Assembly (NCBI GenBank): GCA_032821775.1
Contig: JAVLRN010000008.1
Coordinates: forward strand, 2,108,001-2,172,000
Source: Sanguinoderma infundibulare
Lineage: Eukaryota; Basidiomycota; Agaricomycetes; Polyporales; Polyporaceae
DNA: 64,000 nt
Direction of reading: 5' to 3'
Shown: positions 22,733-34,368 of the stretch, piece after piece
Position numbering within the stretch: the stretch's first letter is position 1
Layout: each line of letters starts with the position of its first letter
The notes under the pieces: generated by a model
What the model saw: the letters and a program-made list of their open reading frames with translations, nothing else
What the model was told of the DNA's origin: nothing
Databases searched by the model: none
Made by a program: the position numbers and the translations under genes

Positions 22733-23170
22733 CCTGGTACGTATGCCTCTCCGACCAGCCGGGGGAGGATGGTAACTACGACATGCTGCCCGGCCTGTGT
22801 CAAGAGGTTCAAGGTCATTCGAAGTCATGCCGTGTTGGGGCCCGGTACTATGTGCATGGTGCGAGACATAACAGAGTGAGTTTTTAGTATTTCGCTATAG
22901 GGCAAGGTAGCTGGTTATTGTATGTATATTTACTGAGCGGCCGGGTCGCCCGGATACCAGTTTGTATTGACTGCCCGATGGCATTGCGGGCTGCATCCGC
23001 TGCCCGGCCGGCGTGCTGGTATTGGACTACCCTTCCCGCCCAGTTTACAGACTTTTCGAATGGGCGTGACCTTTGAAGCATATGGACAGAATAGATGGAT
23101 GACTCGTATAGCAACAGGGGAATCAAAGTATAAGTGGCGAAACAAAGCTAGCTACAATGGAATGACACAC

Positions 23171-23800
23171 AGTTTAGTTTGCGTCCGGTCCGGAGGGATG
23201 GAGACATTATTTGAGTGCATGACGCAACACTCTCCTTGAGGGTGGGGCAGTCCGCCCTAGGGCGACCGCGAAGGACAGCCCCAGAGCTATGCTTCGGCAT
23301 AGCGCTGCACCGCTCGTATACCGTGGCCTAGACCAAGTGTATGCGGGCTGAACATCTAGTGGACGTACCAATGGGTGGCCGGTCATACAGGTGGTCCTGC
23401 AGAAAGGGTACACTGGAGATCCAGTTCAGATACTGCGAAGCCCAAGAACATAATTCCCTATCACAGTAGAGCATACAGTTCAGTTTGCAGCTGGTCCGGA
23501 GGCAAGGGGATGTAATTTGAGTGCATGGAGCGACCCTGTCCTCGAGGGTCAGGTAGAGCGCTAAACGCTGCCCGCGAGAAAGCACAGCCCTGGAACCCTC
23601 CAAAAGCACAGCAATGTAGCGCCGAAGGGGTTTGAGCTGGATGGAGGGAAGGTCCTCCTGCCGGACATCGAGTTAGGGCCCTGTGGGGTTGCCTGCCGGA
23701 GCTACAGACAACCCTCCCCTCGAGGGGCAGGTAGAGCGCCAAGGGTCAGCCGCGAGTACCCACCGGCCGACAGCACCGCACTTTAGCGCCCACACACTTC
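23171..23800. repeat. Diverged direct repeats
   Basis: The block at about 23171-23291 (agtttgcgtccggtccgga, later atttgagtgcatgacg and cttgagggt) is repeated at about 23471-23600. A shorter third copy lies near 23700-23790 (ctcgaggggcaggtagagcg). No coding function is evident. Confidence 0.55.
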
Positions 23801-24050
23801 AGCCTCCCCCAAGGGTACTCCGGCCGGACACCCAGTGGGTGTACTGCCGGAGCCCCGGCCGGCACCGGCTCAATGGCAGGGGCCGGCTTTTGTTACCCCC
23901 GTCTGAGTGGTAACTACAGGGTAAGGTTCCGGAGTCGTGTGGTTTTGCCAGGGCATTCCGGAGGCACTTGGTGGAGGAGCCACGCCAACCTCGTACACAT
24001 TAGACCGTCAAGTGCGTAGAGATAACTGGTAGCCCCTCCGCTCTATGACA

Positions 24051-24384
24051 TTACATCAGTACTTCCGGAAATTGCTTAACGGTGCTTAACGGGGCCATTA
24101 AGCACCGTTAAGCACGTTAACCAGCCGTTAAGCACGATAAGCCGATAAGCCGTAAGCAGGTCTCGAAGCGCCTGCCAGTGTAAGTGCCGCCACTGACGAC
24201 CTCCCTTCCACCAGCACCGCTCCCCCGCACTCTGACTGGCACATGGCGGGGGACAAAGAGATGTCTCCTCGACACGTTGGAGGTAGAAGTTTGCCCAGGA
24301 TATCCACCAAAATCCGGGGGGAAGGACGGCCATTTTCCGTTAAGCCGTTAAGCCGTTAAGCAAAATCCGGCTTTACTGATGTAA
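24051..24384. mobile_element. 334-bp MITE-like inverted-repeat element
   Basis: The left end ttacatcagta (24051-24061) is the reverse complement of the right end tactgatgtaa (24374-24384). Similarity continues inward for over 30 bp, with a ccgga block and then ttgcttaacgg in both arms. Subterminal copies of ccgttaagc occur on both sides. A nested perfect 17-bp palindrome has arms at 24073-24089 and 24098-24114. No transposase is encoded. Subterminal repeats of this kind are typical of non-autonomous DNA transposons such as hAT-like MITEs. A target-site duplication is not obvious. Confidence 0.7.
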
Positions 24385-24425
24385 GCTACTGCTGTTTCCT
24401 AGATCCCGCTAGTGTCTCGCCCGAG

Positions 24426-25388
24426 ATGAACAAGGATCGCAAGTCCCTGCCGACCAAGTGGGATAAGCCCCTAATGTGTGCGACAAGTGCTGTCCCAGAT
24501 TCCCCTTTCAGGAGTTGTCGCTGGTTAACTGGTCGTGGAGCCCAGACCGGATGTCGTGGATCCACGTTACCTGGGTGTGTCGCCATTGGCGCCTTATCGC
24601 GCTTGAATGCCCCGCACTCTGGGTATCGATCGTGCATTCAGTCACAGTCAAGGGAGTTCACAGCCTTTTGCTGTATTCCTGGCCAGTTCTTGTGCAGTTT
24701 CTCTCACCGTCGACAGTCGGGGCTCAGGGAAGGGCCACGGTCGGCGCTGACGCAACTCCTACCCCATGCGCACAACACTCGACGCCTTGAGCTACGGGTC
24801 AAGACTCGCTCACTCTCCGCTCTCATCACACCATTCATCCAAGGCTCTTCCATCTTGCAAGAACTTCGGTTGTGTGACATGGACATGTACATTCCCCTTG
24901 TCCCTGGCCGACCTGCAATCAGACTTGTTCTCCATCTCTCCCATGATCGCTTCCCTCGCTTGCGCTCCTTGGACCTCTATGGAGTCGACTTGGAATGGGC
25001 TACTTTCTCGTTAACGTCGCTGCATGTACTAACACTAGACATGCTCTCCAAAGGCTCTTCTGCGATGACCTTTCTCCGTGCCGTGACAGACTCCCCAGAC
25101 CTACGAATCCTCAAAGTCGGTTCGGTCAGCCTGCTTTCCCCCCCAGGGATTCCAGCTTGCAAGATGTCATATCGCTTCCGCATCTCGACCAGTTGCACAT
25201 CTGGGGAGATGATCCGGGCACTGTCGCATACGTCCTCGATAGGCTCACCATTCCTTCCGACGAGTGTTCCATCCCCGACAACTCTCCTTCCGTCATCTGC
25301 TCCCTTCTTCTATTACTCGTATGCTCCATATCTCGGAAGACAATGGCAGATTGTTTACTTCGCATCGAGACGGGCGCCACTACATAGA
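24426..25388 (+). pseudogene. F-box-like gene relic
   Basis: One frame near 24500-24700 has the basidiomycete F-box signature WIHVTWVCRHWRLIALECP. Downstream, a second frame carries leucine-rich repeat-like sequence (LRSLDLYGVDLEWATF, LTSLHVLTLDMLS). A third change near 25135-25145, at a C-rich run, returns to the first frame for LPHLDQLHIWGDDPG. At least two frameshifts break the protein, and no introns repair them. F-box proteins of this type act as substrate receptors in SCF ubiquitin ligases; this copy looks inactive. Confidence 0.55.
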
Positions 25389-25478
25389 GATCTCTGTCGC
25401 GATCCCAGGGGCAGCCGGATGACTTGCAAGTTGAGGCCTTGGTTCAAGAATTCGATACTGGTAGACTGTAGAGACTAG

Positions 25479-26321
25479 ATATCCATAGTTAAAACAATAA
25501 AACACGCATCGAGCGAGAGTGGATGGCATTTCGAAGCGAAATACACCGCATCCTGTGACGTGCTACATCGGAGTCCTCGTCCTCCAACCCCAAGAACACC
25601 CTCGCAGGCCTCGAGAACACCCACGCAGGCCCAGATACAACCGCAGGTCCAGATAACACCTCACATGCCGAGCGAGACAGGACGTGCCATCGTTCGAGTT
25701 TCCCGGAAGCACCGACGCGCTGCCGTGAAAAGGGATACAAGCTAGAGAGCGTATAAGACTCGTCATCAGTACGCCCCTCTTACCCTCACATTCATGCCAC
25801 GAGGTGTATGCGCAATGCCGCCGTTGCTGCTCTCGGTGTTTATGATCTTGAAATTCTCCGCCTGCGATCGTCCAGCCGCCGATCCGTGGGGAATGAATGT
25901 GGGCATTTACATGTCAGTAAGTCCCTCCAACTTTTCACCCATGGATCATGGTAGTAACCAACTGACCTCAATAGTCTCTGGGTAGACAGGGGCTTGGCCG
26001 CGGTGGGGAACATGGAAGAAGATGCTCGGCCCGGCATGTCGGAACGAGAGCAGACGGCGATTCAGACACGGGGGGGCGCGAGCCGAGAGCGGATGTGAGC
26101 AGCATTGGAGAGCCTGAAAGAATTGTGAATGAACGAATGGCGTTGGCAAAGAGAAAGCACGCCGACCAAATGCGTTGAGAGACAGTGAGAGAGAGCAGCG
26201 TGCACGCAAGTTGCAACAAACCCGTCGCAGGCGCCTTCGGAAGCAATCCACTCGGCCGAATCCGGTAGTCTAGACGCCAAGGTGGCCTTGTTACGCGACT
26301 GTCGCTCTCTGTCGCTTCCCC
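25479..26321. other. Intergenic region
   Basis: Short direct repeats around 25590-25640 (ctcgagaacacccacgcagg and relatives) are visible. I see no exon I can support. Confidence 0.35.
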
Positions 26322-27634
26322 ATGAAAATCTCAGTCGGTGACTCGGATGCACGCGCCCCTCTCCCGCTGCTCCCCTCTAAGCTCACCCCTTCATTTACGA
26401 ACGGCGCATCGATGAGCGGCTTGTATCAGACCCGACCTGGGGGCTCAGGCGGAAGCAGGTCAAGCTCTTGTCACTCCTCAAGAGATCCGCACATAGTGGC
26501 CATTGGGCGGCACACAGTCTCCATCTTTTTTGGTCTCTTCATCATTAACGTGTTCGTGAAGGGTTTCACCGACTTAGACGATGTTGATGTAAGTTCTTCT
26601 CTCTGTGTGCCTGTCCGGGGTGTTCATAGCAGGTTTTTCTTGGCGATCTTACCAATGCATTATCTTCCGAACCGAGGCTTCTTAGGTTTGAATATTCTGT
26701 TCCACCACAATGACCGCAGGCAAAACCCTCATGAGCGCCCTCTGCAGTCTCCTTAGAGCCGCTGACGCAATGATCCTGCTGGTCCTTGCCGCCCGCACGT
26801 TGATGACGTAAGCAATCAAGACTCTGTACGCCGATGGCGGTTGGACACGCTACTACCAAGGCCTTACCGCCGCACGCATCAAGGGCCCCGTTTCGCGTTT
26901 CGGTGACACAGCAGCGAACGTCGGTATCCTAGCACTCCTCCAGTCGAACAAGTACCTCAAGAACCTGCCCGCGCTCACGAAGACGGTCTTCGTATCCCTC
27001 GTCGCGGCCGGGTTTCCCATGATATCCACGCCGATGGATACTGTCAAGACGACGATGCAGACAGATGGCAAGGCCGGCCTCGCCATCCTTCGCTCTAAGG
27101 TGAGTTCGCTTTGGCAGGACCGCTCAATATTGCAGAGATAATCGCCTGGAGTTTGCACACAGATCAAGCGGTATGGGATTGGAACACTCTGGTATGGAGT
27201 GTTTGCGACAGCGGCGACGTTCGTCGGCCATTACCCCTGGTTCTGGACGTACAACTACCTCGACGAGGTCCTGCCTGCGCCAACGACGTCGGCGAGAAGC
27301 TCCTTCGGCAGACATTCATCGGCTTTGTCGCATCCGTCGTCTCCGACTCAGTCTCGAATTCGCTCCGGGTGGTGAAGACGTACAGCCAAGTGCATGGGAC
27401 GCGCATCGGGTACTTCGCCGCGGCGGAGGCGGTGATCGCGCAGGATGGGCTGAAGGGGCTGCTCGGATGGGGGTTGAAGACGAGGATTTTGGCGAACGGG
27501 CCGCAGGGGCTGATGTTCTCTGTGCTTTGGAAGCTGTTCCGCGACATGTAAGATTTTTGTGTCTTCTCGTCTGTGGAGAGGTGGCTGATCGTGATGTTAG
27601 GTGGGAAGGCAACACAGGCAACAAGTACAGCTAG
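26322..27634 (+). pseudogene. Mitochondrial-carrier-like protein, copy a, broken
   Basis: The first exon encodes a hydrophobic segment (VSIFFGLFIINVFVKGF) and ends near 26590. The body from about 26815 reads LYADGGWTRYYQGL, PMDTVKTTMQTDGKAG, IKRYGIGTLWYGVF, YFAAAEAVIAQDGLKG and MFSVLWKLFRDM. These are the repeated P-x-D-x-x-K and G-x4-Y-x-G type signatures of the SLC25 mitochondrial carrier fold. Against copy c (63020-64000), the stretch around 26780-26810 has lost about ten residues and carries TAA where copy c has CAA. The frame also changes after about 27290. The substrate is unknown. This copy is probably non-functional. Confidence 0.6.
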
Positions 27635-27639
27635 ATTCC

Positions 27640-28010
27640 CGTAGACGCGGTGGTCCCTGTTACGCACTGCCGTTGTGCCCTGTCGTGGCCCGTGGCCCGT
27701 CCCAGTCGAAGGGGAACCCGTCGATTCCGAGAGGTCGGCGCACACCTGCCCTTTCTCAGCGAAGTAAAACCGGCGCACCCGTCGATGCGAGCCTGCGCTG
27801 TGTACAGTGCTGCCCTTCCTCTGCACAGACAGTGCCATACGAACGCGCCGAAGGCGAACCAATTGTCGAGCGGACGTGCGTCACTCGAACAGCGGAGTAC
27901 AGGCGGGCATGAGGTGTGCATCCGATCGCGTTCGTGTTCGCCCTCATGCGCCTGCTGATGTCCGCACCCATCCGTTCGGGGTTCGAGATGGGTTGAACTC
28001 GCTGCCATCG
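27640..28010 (-). pseudogene. Fragment of an unknown gene also found at 48660-48960
   Basis: The minus strand reads RPLDNWFAFGAFVWHCLC-like and then GQVCADLSESTGSPSTGTG, with several frame changes. A homologous plus-strand stretch follows the STE24 relic at 47.4-48.6 kb. I do not recognise the family. Confidence 0.35.
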
Positions 28011-28705
28011 ATCATCTTCGCGAGTGCGCCTCGGCTTCCAACTTCCAGGTCCTCCGCTGTACGGGAGGAAACATCCTCTATCCATGTTGACGTCCTCACC
28101 TCCAATGCGATCCCACTTTCCTCCTCCGCGGAAGAACGGCATTCAGATATTGTGGAGGAGGCTTCTGGCGAGAGTCCGTGGAGGCGATGCGCCTGACAGC
28201 TTGGCGAATTGGGTCATGCGTGGGTTCTGGCCTAATAGAGGGGGCCGTTAGGCCGGTTGTCGGGGCCGTAGTGCGGACGCTGAACGTGGTGAACGCCCCA
28301 GATGTGGTCAACGGGCACACGCGGTGGGGAATAGGTGAGTCCTTCCGTGACCTCGAGGCTGTCGTCTGAGCAACTAATCCTTGCATGTGATCTCTTACAG
28401 ATGTATCACTACGAATGCGTATACAGTACATCAACCTTCCATGAACAGAATGGTTCAATGCGCAGATAGTCGGACCTCAGGGTTCACAGTACGCCTGCCG
28501 AGCGCTCGCCTGTGCCACCATCACCTTCGCGAAGATTAGTCTCGCCTGTTGGATGCGGCGATACTTATTTGGATGCGGCGATACTTATTTGGATGGATGC
28601 AATCCTATCGGGTCAAGCACAAACTCATACAAAGGCCGGCGACATGCGTCGGCACCGTCGCGCTGTCGTTCCCTGGTTCTTCCCCGACTGCTGCAACTCA
28701 TGCTA
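28011..28705. other. Intergenic region with a 20-bp tandem duplication
   Basis: The only clear structure is the direct duplication of ggatgcggcgatacttattt at about 28553-28592, just upstream of the DUF6533 gene. Confidence 0.45.
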
Positions 28706-30545
28706 TGTCCTCTCCGTCAGAATCAGCCATTTCCGACGCCGTGTCCGCGATGTAAGTTTTGAACCACTCCTGGTTTTGTTCACGCTGACCATCCACCGTG
28801 TTCTCCCCGGATGCTACTTATTTTCTCCCAAGACTGACAGCGAGTTATATTGCTTTCGCTTCACTTGGTGCGTGACAAGCTTGATGCTATGGAAACAGGC
28901 TTGCTGATCGACGTCGCACCGTCGCACCGTCGCACCATCTAGCACTCGTCGCGTATGACTGGGTCATCCACCTTGATGACGAAATTCGTTGTTTCTGGGG
29001 CTTTCGCCGGGGCCAAAAGACCACCATCTGCACGCTGATCTACATGCTATGCCGCTACCTGACCATAATCATGTCTGCTCTCTTGGTGCAAACCATCTTT
29101 CCCATGTCAGATACGGTGCGTATCCTGTAAGATTGTTGAGCTCGTTCGAGACACTTATAGTTGACATTGCTTAGGCGTGAGTAATCTACCGTACTTCTGG
29201 ATGTAGTATTTTCCGCTGAAAGGTATCTGCAGGTGTCGGGTCAACCATCGGATCCAGGGCATATGCCATGGACTGGTGTCCACGCTGACCCCTGCGAGTA
29301 AGTTCCGAGGACGCTGCTCCTCTAGCGTTTCTGACGGACCCTTTCTCAGTTTTCTCGACCATCCGAGTTTACGCCCTATCTCGCAAAAACATAGTTATAA
29401 CGATCCTCACGTTCGTTCTTAGTTTCCCGCCCGTCATCGTACAGGTGCGTGTGTTCCGTCGTTATCATGAGCTCCACAACGTCTGGTCTGACTTCAAGTC
29501 CCTAGGTAATCAACACCATCCCCCAGGGGGTAGAGCTGCCTAGTCCGTTCAACTGCAGTCCTGGACCACCAGTCCTGAGTCTGTCGCAAAGGACAGTAAA
29601 TGGGTGAGAATGTCGACTTTGTATATCTCGACCACTCTCATTCACCATCAGTGCTTAGGAGTGAGTACAGCGCATCCGAGGCCCATGTTCGTTAGGTTAC
29701 ATCTAACGTGTCCAACGCCTCGATGTATCTACAGTTTCCACGGCTAACTTGCTCTGTTGGATCGCGGGAGACCTCCTGGTAGTCCTCGTAACATGGTACA
29801 ACACGTACACAGTGCTCAGAATGCGGGGAGGGGTCTTTAGCGGGTGGTCACTCATCCATGTGATGTTGTACAACGGTGCGTGTAAACACCTGCGTCGAAT
29901 CCGATCCTGGTTCACCAATTTAACACTGTGCAGGCAGCATTTACTTCATGTGAGCAATCCGCACCGTCCTCTCCGCTCATATAGTCACGGCGCGCCATCA
30001 GCACCATTACTTCCGTGAACGTCATCATCCTGATGCTCTTCTTACTGGTATGCATCTCCATCGTAATCCTCCATATCCAGCATGTAGGATCCGTAAGCGT
30101 GGTTTCACAGCAAGGACCCGATGGTACCTTGAGCGGAGATATTGGCGGCACCTTCGGCATTACGTATGTTAGCCTCTTTATCTTCCGTTACGGTGCCTTA
30201 CCGCTGAGCTGCTAAATCACCGTTCCCAGATTGCCCCCTCTTTTGATCTGCCATTTCCTCCTGGACTTACGCCAAGCAGACCGCTCCTGTGGAGCTTCGA
30301 CTCTATCGTCATCATCAACCATCCGCACGCTCAACTTTGTAGCCGGTCCCCAGAGGGGCACGCTCCCGAAATATATCTCGTCGATGGGAGAGACCGTCCA
30401 CACCGGGCTGGACTTCATCGATGCGATAGGCGGCGACGAGGACGCGGCGTGCGCGAACGAACAAGACCCCAGCGAAGAGCTAGACTCACCGGCCGGACAG
30501 GTGTTCGAAATGGGTGATTGGAAGGGACCCAGGGAGAACGTTTGA
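28706..30545 (+). CDS. DUF6533-type multi-pass membrane protein, copy 1
   Basis: The start ATG at 28706 gives MSSPSESAISDAVSA. The next exons give LTASYIAFASL and then ALVAYDWVIHLDDEIRCFW, the hallmark of DUF6533. The intron before that motif ends at ctag (about 28939) after three gtcgcacc repeats. Later exons give CRVNHRIQGICHGL, IRVYALSRKNIVITILTF, ELPSPFNCS, NLLCWIAGDLLVVLVTWYN and a C-terminal ICHFLLDLRQADRSC, ending GPRENV. Every exon has a matching one in copy 2 (32233-34081). About seven hydrophobic segments are expected. Function is unknown; these basidiomycete-specific proteins are presumed to be membrane receptors or sensors. A STE24 relic lies tail-to-tail downstream. Confidence 0.72.
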
Positions 30546-30792
30546 TCATGCCGCCGGGTTCAAGTGGAATGGAACAGTTGCACTATTTGCCTGTATAGTT
30601 TCGCAGCACCGGACAGGACATGTCGTACTAGAACACTCGAATTGTCCAACGTCGCTTGGTTTATGGACTACTGCCACTCGTATATCCTCCGTCTACCGGC
30701 ATCAAAACAGGCTGCCGGTGGCGAGTCTCCCGCTGCCAACAATCGGCGCCACCTCAGGCTCGCGCCTCGTTCGAAGGCGACTATGGTCCCAG

Positions 30793-31862
30793 TCAGAGCG
30801 TCCGGTGCGAGCTTGTCAAATCGAGACGTAAGTACCTGCACCCGCAACCTATCGAGCAAAAGATCAGCAAGCCGCGTTCTCCTGGCGGCCGGAGGAAAGT
30901 TATTCCCGGGCTGAGTTCAAGACAATCTCTCCACGTGCAGCCCAATAAGCGTGAGCGCGCACCCAACCGGTCTCCCATCTCCGCCATCTTCTTGTCGACC
31001 AGCTTGACTTGCAGCTCGCATGCGAATGGGTCCGCCCCATACTCGAACCTGCGGCTCACCGCGTCCATCGTGAACCCCGCCGCTGCTTCCATCGCCGTCA
31101 GCGGCATCTGTCCGCATATACGTATCGTTAACATGCACTCCTGCTCTGTACTGAGTCTCGATATCCGAACCAAAGAACTGAAGGAGGCGCACCTGGTGGA
31201 ACAAGAATGCGGGGAGCTTCGCAGCAATGGCGGGCAGGAAGTCGAAGGCCGGAGAACCGATGGCGGATGGTGAAACTGTGGAACTGCGCGACCATGAGGA
31301 GCTTGGTCGGGTGTATGTAGTACCAGTGGCCCAATCCGTGCGCTGCCCGTTAAGTATGTCGTCCGTCGATCAAAACCGGAGATGGGGAGAGGGGACACAA
31401 CGACGATACCAAAGCATGAATACACACCTCATACTCTGGTCCATAACCAAACAACCCCAGGGTCCATTAGCTGCCTTCCAGGACCACACAACAAGTCTGA
31501 ACTGCATGAAGATTGAGGCGACGGCATGCTTGAAGGAGCCGCAAACGAGAGAGAGCTGGGACTTGTCCCGGCCATCTTCTTGAACACGTCCTCCTTGAAG
31601 GGGTCCTTCAACACCGGAGGCGACTCCGTGTTGGATTATAGCGAACGACCCTTGGAAGAGATCGTATTCATAGCCTCGACGTATCAACACTGCCGCATTC
31701 TGGTCCCGAACGTGCGCCGAATGCGGGGAGACATCGCGAAGAGAATAAAATGAGACAATGCGTACAAGAGGTAGGACTCGAAGACCTAGGGGCGGGACTT
31801 CCAATCAACGGCATCCGTCGCGACCCATGCGAGGCGGGACTGGACGTAGTCGAGGCCGGCGT
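30793..31862 (-). pseudogene. STE24/M48 CaaX-protease-like relic, copy a
   Basis: The start near 31862 reads MMHSSNAGLDYVQSRLAW. Then come FKEDVFKKMAG and FMQFRLVVWSWKAANG, matching the STE24 N-terminal region, followed by a jump to LGHWYYIHPTKLLMVAQFH, which follows the zinc motif, and MDAVSRRFEYGADPFACEL. The middle, including the first His-Glu of the zinc site, is missing, and the pieces lie in different frames. STE24 enzymes are zinc metalloproteases of the ER and inner nuclear membrane that cleave prenylated a-factor-like peptides. This copy cannot be active. Confidence 0.6.
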
Positions 31863-32232
31863 TCGAGGAATGCATCATGAGGAGGGCAGGTCAGAACGGG
31901 AGACGGCCGAAATCCGGATCGTGCTCGGTCCGAGAGCGGCCCGCATAATCCCACGCTGTGTTCGTCCTCATGTCGACGGCGGCGATATCCGTGTGGAGGC
32001 AAATGCTGTTCTTCCTGGACACTGATGACACAAGTTTCCAATGAGGCGTAGCTAGGACTTGGGTTTACATTGCCCTGAGATCACAGCCTTCCACATTGCT
32101 TCGGGCTGATGGCATTCGAACTTTAGCAGTATCTCCGGGTTCAAACATCGCGCGGCCCTCAAACTCATAAAAAGGTCAGAGACGTATGTTGGAATCGTGG
32201 CAGGCTCCCTGTCTTCTCCGACTGTTACCACG

Positions 32233-34081
32233 ATGTCCTCTCTGTCCGAGTCGCCCATTTCCCATCTCGTGTCCATTCTGTGAGTCCTCCACTGCCGGGT
32301 TTCGATAACGCTGACCATTCACTCCTGCCCGGACACCAAGGCTGACAGCGAACTACTTTGCCTTTGCTACACTCGGTATGTGCCCAGCCTTGGTGTTGTT
32401 GAAACAGGCCTACTTATGCACGTCACATCGGCTAGCTCTCCTCGCCTATGACTGGGTCATCAACTTCGACGAGGAAGTTCGTTGCTTTTGGAATGTTCGC
32501 AGGGGCCGAAAGTCGACCATCTCCGCCCTGATCTATATCCTGAGTCGCTACCCGATCATGATTCAGTCTGCCCTTGTGTTACAAACCATTTTTCCCATGT
32601 CAGAAACTGTACGTATCCTGTAATATTATCGTACATCTCGAGGGATATGGCTGACATTGCTCAGGGGTACGTAATCTGTCATATTATCGCATTCAAAATC
32701 CCCAATCAAACGTACCTGTAGGTGTCGGGTCAACGATCGTGTCCAAGCCGTGTTAACAACTGTGTACAACCTGACCCCTCCGAGTAAGTGCCAATGATTT
32801 TGCTTCTCCCGCATTTCTGATGGAGCCTCTCTCAGTTTTCTCTACGACTCGAGTTTACGCCCTATGTCCCCAACGGAAAGCTTTAGCGATCCTTACACTC
32901 GTTCTCTACGTACCTAGCGTCATCGTACAGGTGTGCGCCCTCTATCGTTATCTTGAACCCCCGCCTGCGACGCTCTCACCTGACTTGCCATACATAACAT
33001 AGGTGGTCAATATCATTCCCCAACCAATAGAACTGCCTAGTCCATTCAATTGCAGCGATGGGCCGGCGCATATATCGATAGCGGCAGTATATAGGTGAGA
33101 ACTTCAAGTTCGTATATGTCAACTAATTCCATTCACCCTCCATGCGTAGGCGTGAGTACAGTGCATTGGACAATTCGCTAGTCGATGAATCTAACGCGCA
33201 CGACACCTCAATGTCGCTATAGTCGATGTGACCTATTTCTGCTGTTTAATTGCGGGAGACCTCTTGGTGGTGCTTGTGACATGGTACAATACATACGCCG
33301 TTTTCAGAATGCAGAGAGGGGTCTTGAAGGGGGGGTCCATCATCCGTGTCATGTTGTACAATGGTGCGTATGACGACCTGCACTGATGCGGCCCTCAGTT
33401 AACCAGGATGGCATACAGGCAGCGTTTACTTCATGTGAGCACTCCGGTCCATCCTCTCGTGATCTGGATGCTTATATGCTGAACGGCGTGCCATCAGGAT
33501 TATGACTACTTTGAACACGATGTCCTTGATATTCTTCTTACTGGTGTGTATCTCCGCATTGATACTGCCAGTGCAACCATGGTCTAGGAGTCTTAAACTT
33601 GCTTCCACAGCAAGGAACCTACTTTAGTACCGCTACAAGTCTTAGCGCCACCTTCGGCAGCGTGTATGTCATCCATATTCTCCCCTTTGCCTTACCACGA
33701 TCTCTTAAACTGCGGCCTGCCCGTCGCAGATTTCCCCAGGTGCTAATCTGCCGTTTCCTCCTGGACCTACGGAAAGCGGACCGCTCTGGTGCTCCAACTC
33801 TGTCGTCGCCATCGGCGATGGCCTCGCTCAATTTTGCAGCCGGTTCCGAGGCGGGGACGCTTCCGGAGTTCATCGCGTCAATGGGAGAGCGAGTCATCAC
33901 CGGGATAGACTTCATAGATGGGATAGGCGGCGACTTGGAGGACGTCGCGCGCATGAACGCGCAAGGCCCTAACGAGTGCCTGACCTCACCTGGGGAACAG
34001 ATGGACGGAATGGGAGATGGAAGGATAGAACCGAGGGAGAATGCGGGATCACGCCTGTGCGTTGCGGACTCGTGCTACTAG
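32233..34081 (+). CDS. DUF6533-type multi-pass membrane protein, copy 2
   Basis: The start at 32233 gives MSSLSESPISHLVSI. Spliced exons then give LTANYFAFATL, ALLAYDWVINFDEEVRCFW (DUF6533 signature), CRVNDRVQAVLTTVYN, VFSTTRVYALCPQRKALAI, ELPSPFNCS, CLIAGDLLVVLVTWYNTYAV, QGTYFSTATSLSATFGS and ICRFLLDLRKADRSGAP. The cytosolic-type tail ends LCVADSCY. All introns checked are GT-AG, and no internal stop is needed, so it is likely intact. It is a tandem duplicate of copy 1 in the same orientation, and its downstream neighbour is again a STE24-type fragment on the other strand. Confidence 0.72.
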
Positions 34082-34368
34082 TAACATCATCGCCCGCACA
34101 GTTTCATGCCCTGGCGAAGGACATATCGTACTAGAATTCCAGAACCAACCTCGCTTGGCTTGTAGACTACTGCCGCTCATGTATCCTCCATTCCCCAACT
34201 TGCAACTAGGTCGCCACACGCCGGCCACTCTCCCGCAGCCAAGTGAATCCGCGGCGCCCCGCTGCCAGGCTCGCAACTCGTTCAAAGCCGGCTCTAAATC
34301 GCTCACGGACGGTCATTCGCCAAGGATGTGCGTGCGCCGCGCAAAAATGATTGGCTATATTCACCCGT

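Noticed and set aside
24070..24365. ttaagc-type repeats as telomere sequence
   Set aside because: The unit is not the fungal telomere repeat ttaggg. It occurs in both orientations and lies within the ends of an inverted-repeat element.
28870..28940. Frameshift and stop at the start of the DUF6533 signature exon in copies 1, 2 and 5
   Set aside because: Using the acceptor ctag directly before CACTCGTC or CTCTCC restores the frame in all three copies, so the apparent stops are intronic.
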